From an uncultured Acidaminococcus sp. (lineage in GTDB: Bacteria; Bacillota_C; Negativicutes; Acidaminococcales; Acidaminococcaceae), in contig OMUE01000048.1 of assembly GCA_900314165.1 (NCBI GenBank), positions 1 to 5,652 on the forward strand: DNA of 5,652 nt, in the 5' to 3' direction. The position numbers were made by a program, and so were the translations under genes. The notes under the pieces are model-generated. The model did not search any database. It was not told where the DNA came from and saw only the letters and a program-made list of their open reading frames with translations. Below are positions 4,358 to 5,652 of the stretch, in pieces; within the stretch, counting starts at the first letter, position 1, and each line of letters begins with the position of its first letter.

Positions 4358-5652
4358 TTACATCCCCTGCTTCCGGATGAATGCCCGAATGGGACCATAG
4401 CCTTCGATCTTGTTCAGTTCCTGGCCACGGCCTACTACAAGAGTAGGAGCGCTCTGGACCTGGTATTGTTCCGCCAACTCCGGATGATCTTCTGCAAAAA
4501 TCTCTGTAAACGGGGCGTTGTGAGCCTTCAATTCCCGGACAGCCATCTTGCAGTTCGGGCAGGTATGGGTACCGAACAGGATCCATTCCTTGTCCTTGCT
4601 GTCCGTATCGGCTACAACTTCCACCTGCCGGTCAGCAGGTTTCGGTGTCTTGTACACAGGTCTTTCCCTCTTTTCATCCAGAGGGCCTTCATGGCTCAGG
4701 ACGGAATGGGACAGGTCGTAAACCTTGCGGTCTTTAAATTCCTGAACCTTGCCATCGTTCCAGTTCTGCACAGGGCGGTAGTATCCGGTAATTCGGCTGT
4801 ACACTTCCGTCTTCTGGCCGCAGATGGGGCACGTATACTGCTCGCCACTGATATACCCATGATCCTTGCAGATAGAATACGTAGGAGACAGGGTATAGTA
4901 CGGCAGCTTGTAGTTGTCGGCAATCTTCTTCACGAGAGCCGCAGCACTCTTCCAGTCAGGCAGCTTTTCGCCCAGGAAGGCGTGGAAGACGGTACCGGAC
5001 GTGTAAAGGGTCTGCAGGTCGTCCTGGATGTCCAGGGCAGAGAAAATATCTTCCGTATAGCCCACAGGCAGATGGGAAGAGTTCGTATAGTAGGGCGTGC
5101 CGTGTTCGTTAGCCGTAATGATATCAGGATATTTTTCCTTGTCGTGCTTAGCCAGACGGTAAGCCGTGGATTCAGCCGGCGTAGCTTCCAGGTTGTACAG
5201 ATCGCCGTACTGTTCCTGATATTGGGTCAGGCGGTTCCGCATGTGGTTCAGCACATTCTTGGCGAATTCCTGAGCTTCCGGATGGGTCAGATCCTTGCGC
5301 AGCCACTTGGCGTTCAGGCCGGCTTCGTTCATGCCTACCAGACCGATAGTGGAGAAATGATTCCGGAACGTGCCCAGATACCGTTTCGTATAGGGATACA
5401 AGCCAGCATCCAGCAGTTTCGTAATGACAGTCCGCTTCGTCTTCAGGCTGCGAGCTGCAATATCCATGAGCTTGTCCAGTCTGTCGTAAAATTCATCCGG
5501 TGTAGCGGACAGATAAGCCAGACGGGGCATATTCAGGGTCACAACGCCGACAGAACCGGTGGATTCTCCGGAGCCGAAATAGCCGCCGGACTTTTTCCGC
5601 AGTTCCCGCAGGTCCAGGCGCAGGCGGCAGCACATGCTGCGCACATCGCTGG
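4358..5652 (-). CDS. nrdD: Anaerobic (class III) ribonucleoside-triphosphate reductase with fused glutaredoxin-like domain, 3' part
   Basis: NrdD makes deoxyribonucleoside triphosphates without oxygen, using a glycyl radical installed by the radical-SAM enzyme NrdG. The gene runs off the right edge; about 430 C-terminal residues are visible, so the ATP-cone and first half are missing. A GTG at 5644 is only an internal valine codon: the frame stays open to the window end. Counting from that codon, SMCCRLRLD (3-11) holds the likely thiyl Cys6, aligned with MGCR of other NrdDs. GSGESTGSVGVVTLNMPR (24-41) is a core barrel strand. CxxH...CxxC (259, 262, 272, 275) is the zinc site, and RITGY (284-288) carries the glycyl radical Gly287. 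A charged linker (about 310-350) leads to a thioredoxin-fold domain (352-428) with HTCPNCK (Cys362, Cys365) and the cis-Pro loop SAPT (398-401). No nrdG follows; ssrA does. Confidence 0.95.
   Translation of the reverse strand, partial: SDVRSMCCRLRLDLRELRKKSGGYFGSGESTGSVGVVTLNMPRLAYLSATPDEFYDRLDKLMDIAARSLKTKRTVITKLLDAGLYPYTKRYLGTFRNHFSTIGLVGMNEAGLNAKWLRKDLTHPEAQEFAKNVLNHMRNRLTQYQEQYGDLYNLEATPAESTAYRLAKHDKEKYPDIITANEHGTPYYTNSSHLPVGYTEDIFSALDIQDDLQTLYTSGTVFHAFLGEKLPDWKSAAALVKKIADNYKLPYYTLSPTYSICKDHGYISGEQYTCPICGQKTEVYSRITGYYRPVQNWNDGKVQEFKDRKVYDLSHSVLSHEGPLDEKRERPVYKTPKPADRQVEVVADTDSKDKEWILFGTHTCPNCKMAVRELKAHNAPFTEIFAEDHPELAEQYQVQSAPTLVVGRGQELNKIEGYGPIRAFIRKQGM

Overview
The window looks like a chromosomal segment of an anaerobic, mid-GC Firmicute. 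I favour a diderm Negativicute of the Acidaminococcus/Megasphaera type. The reasons are a class III (oxygen-sensitive) ribonucleotide reductase, a tripartite tricarboxylate transporter whose binding protein is a lipoprotein, strong AGGAG-type ribosome binding sites, and short intergenic regions full of GC-rich palindromic repeats. The taxon is an inference; no marker here fixes it.

All recognised genes are on the minus strand. Reading in the direction of transcription (right to left): the 3' part of nrdD (anaerobic ribonucleoside-triphosphate reductase with a fused C-terminal glutaredoxin-like domain) runs in from the right edge and stops at 4358. It is followed by about 250 bp of repeats and a hairpin terminator (4106-4159). 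The U-tract of that terminator overlaps the -35 box of the next promoter, which drives ssrA (tmRNA, 3709-4057). The tmRNA tag reads ADDSYALAA, and the gene ends at a 17-bp perfect hairpin terminator (3653-3696).

After about 130 bp of sparse sequence comes a probable sigma-A promoter inside a helically spaced TGTAAA array. It leads into tctC-tctB-tctA, a complete TTT-family uptake system: a lipoprotein that binds an organic anion, a small membrane subunit and a large permease. A 9-bp GC hairpin sits between tctC and tctB and could let tctC be expressed above the membrane subunits. The operon ends at a repeat-derived hairpin with T7.

The left 433 bp contain no convincing gene. They hold two tandem copies of a two-hairpin repeat, a longer imperfect palindrome (54-246) and a second possible terminator (23-50). 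A third, inverted copy of the two-hairpin repeat lies downstream of nrdD. The three copies keep the same fold while their stem sequences change in a compensatory way. This is the most interesting non-coding signal here. Tandem heptamer micro-repeats occur at four intergenic sites, two of them sharing a unit and a downstream boundary on either side of ssrA.
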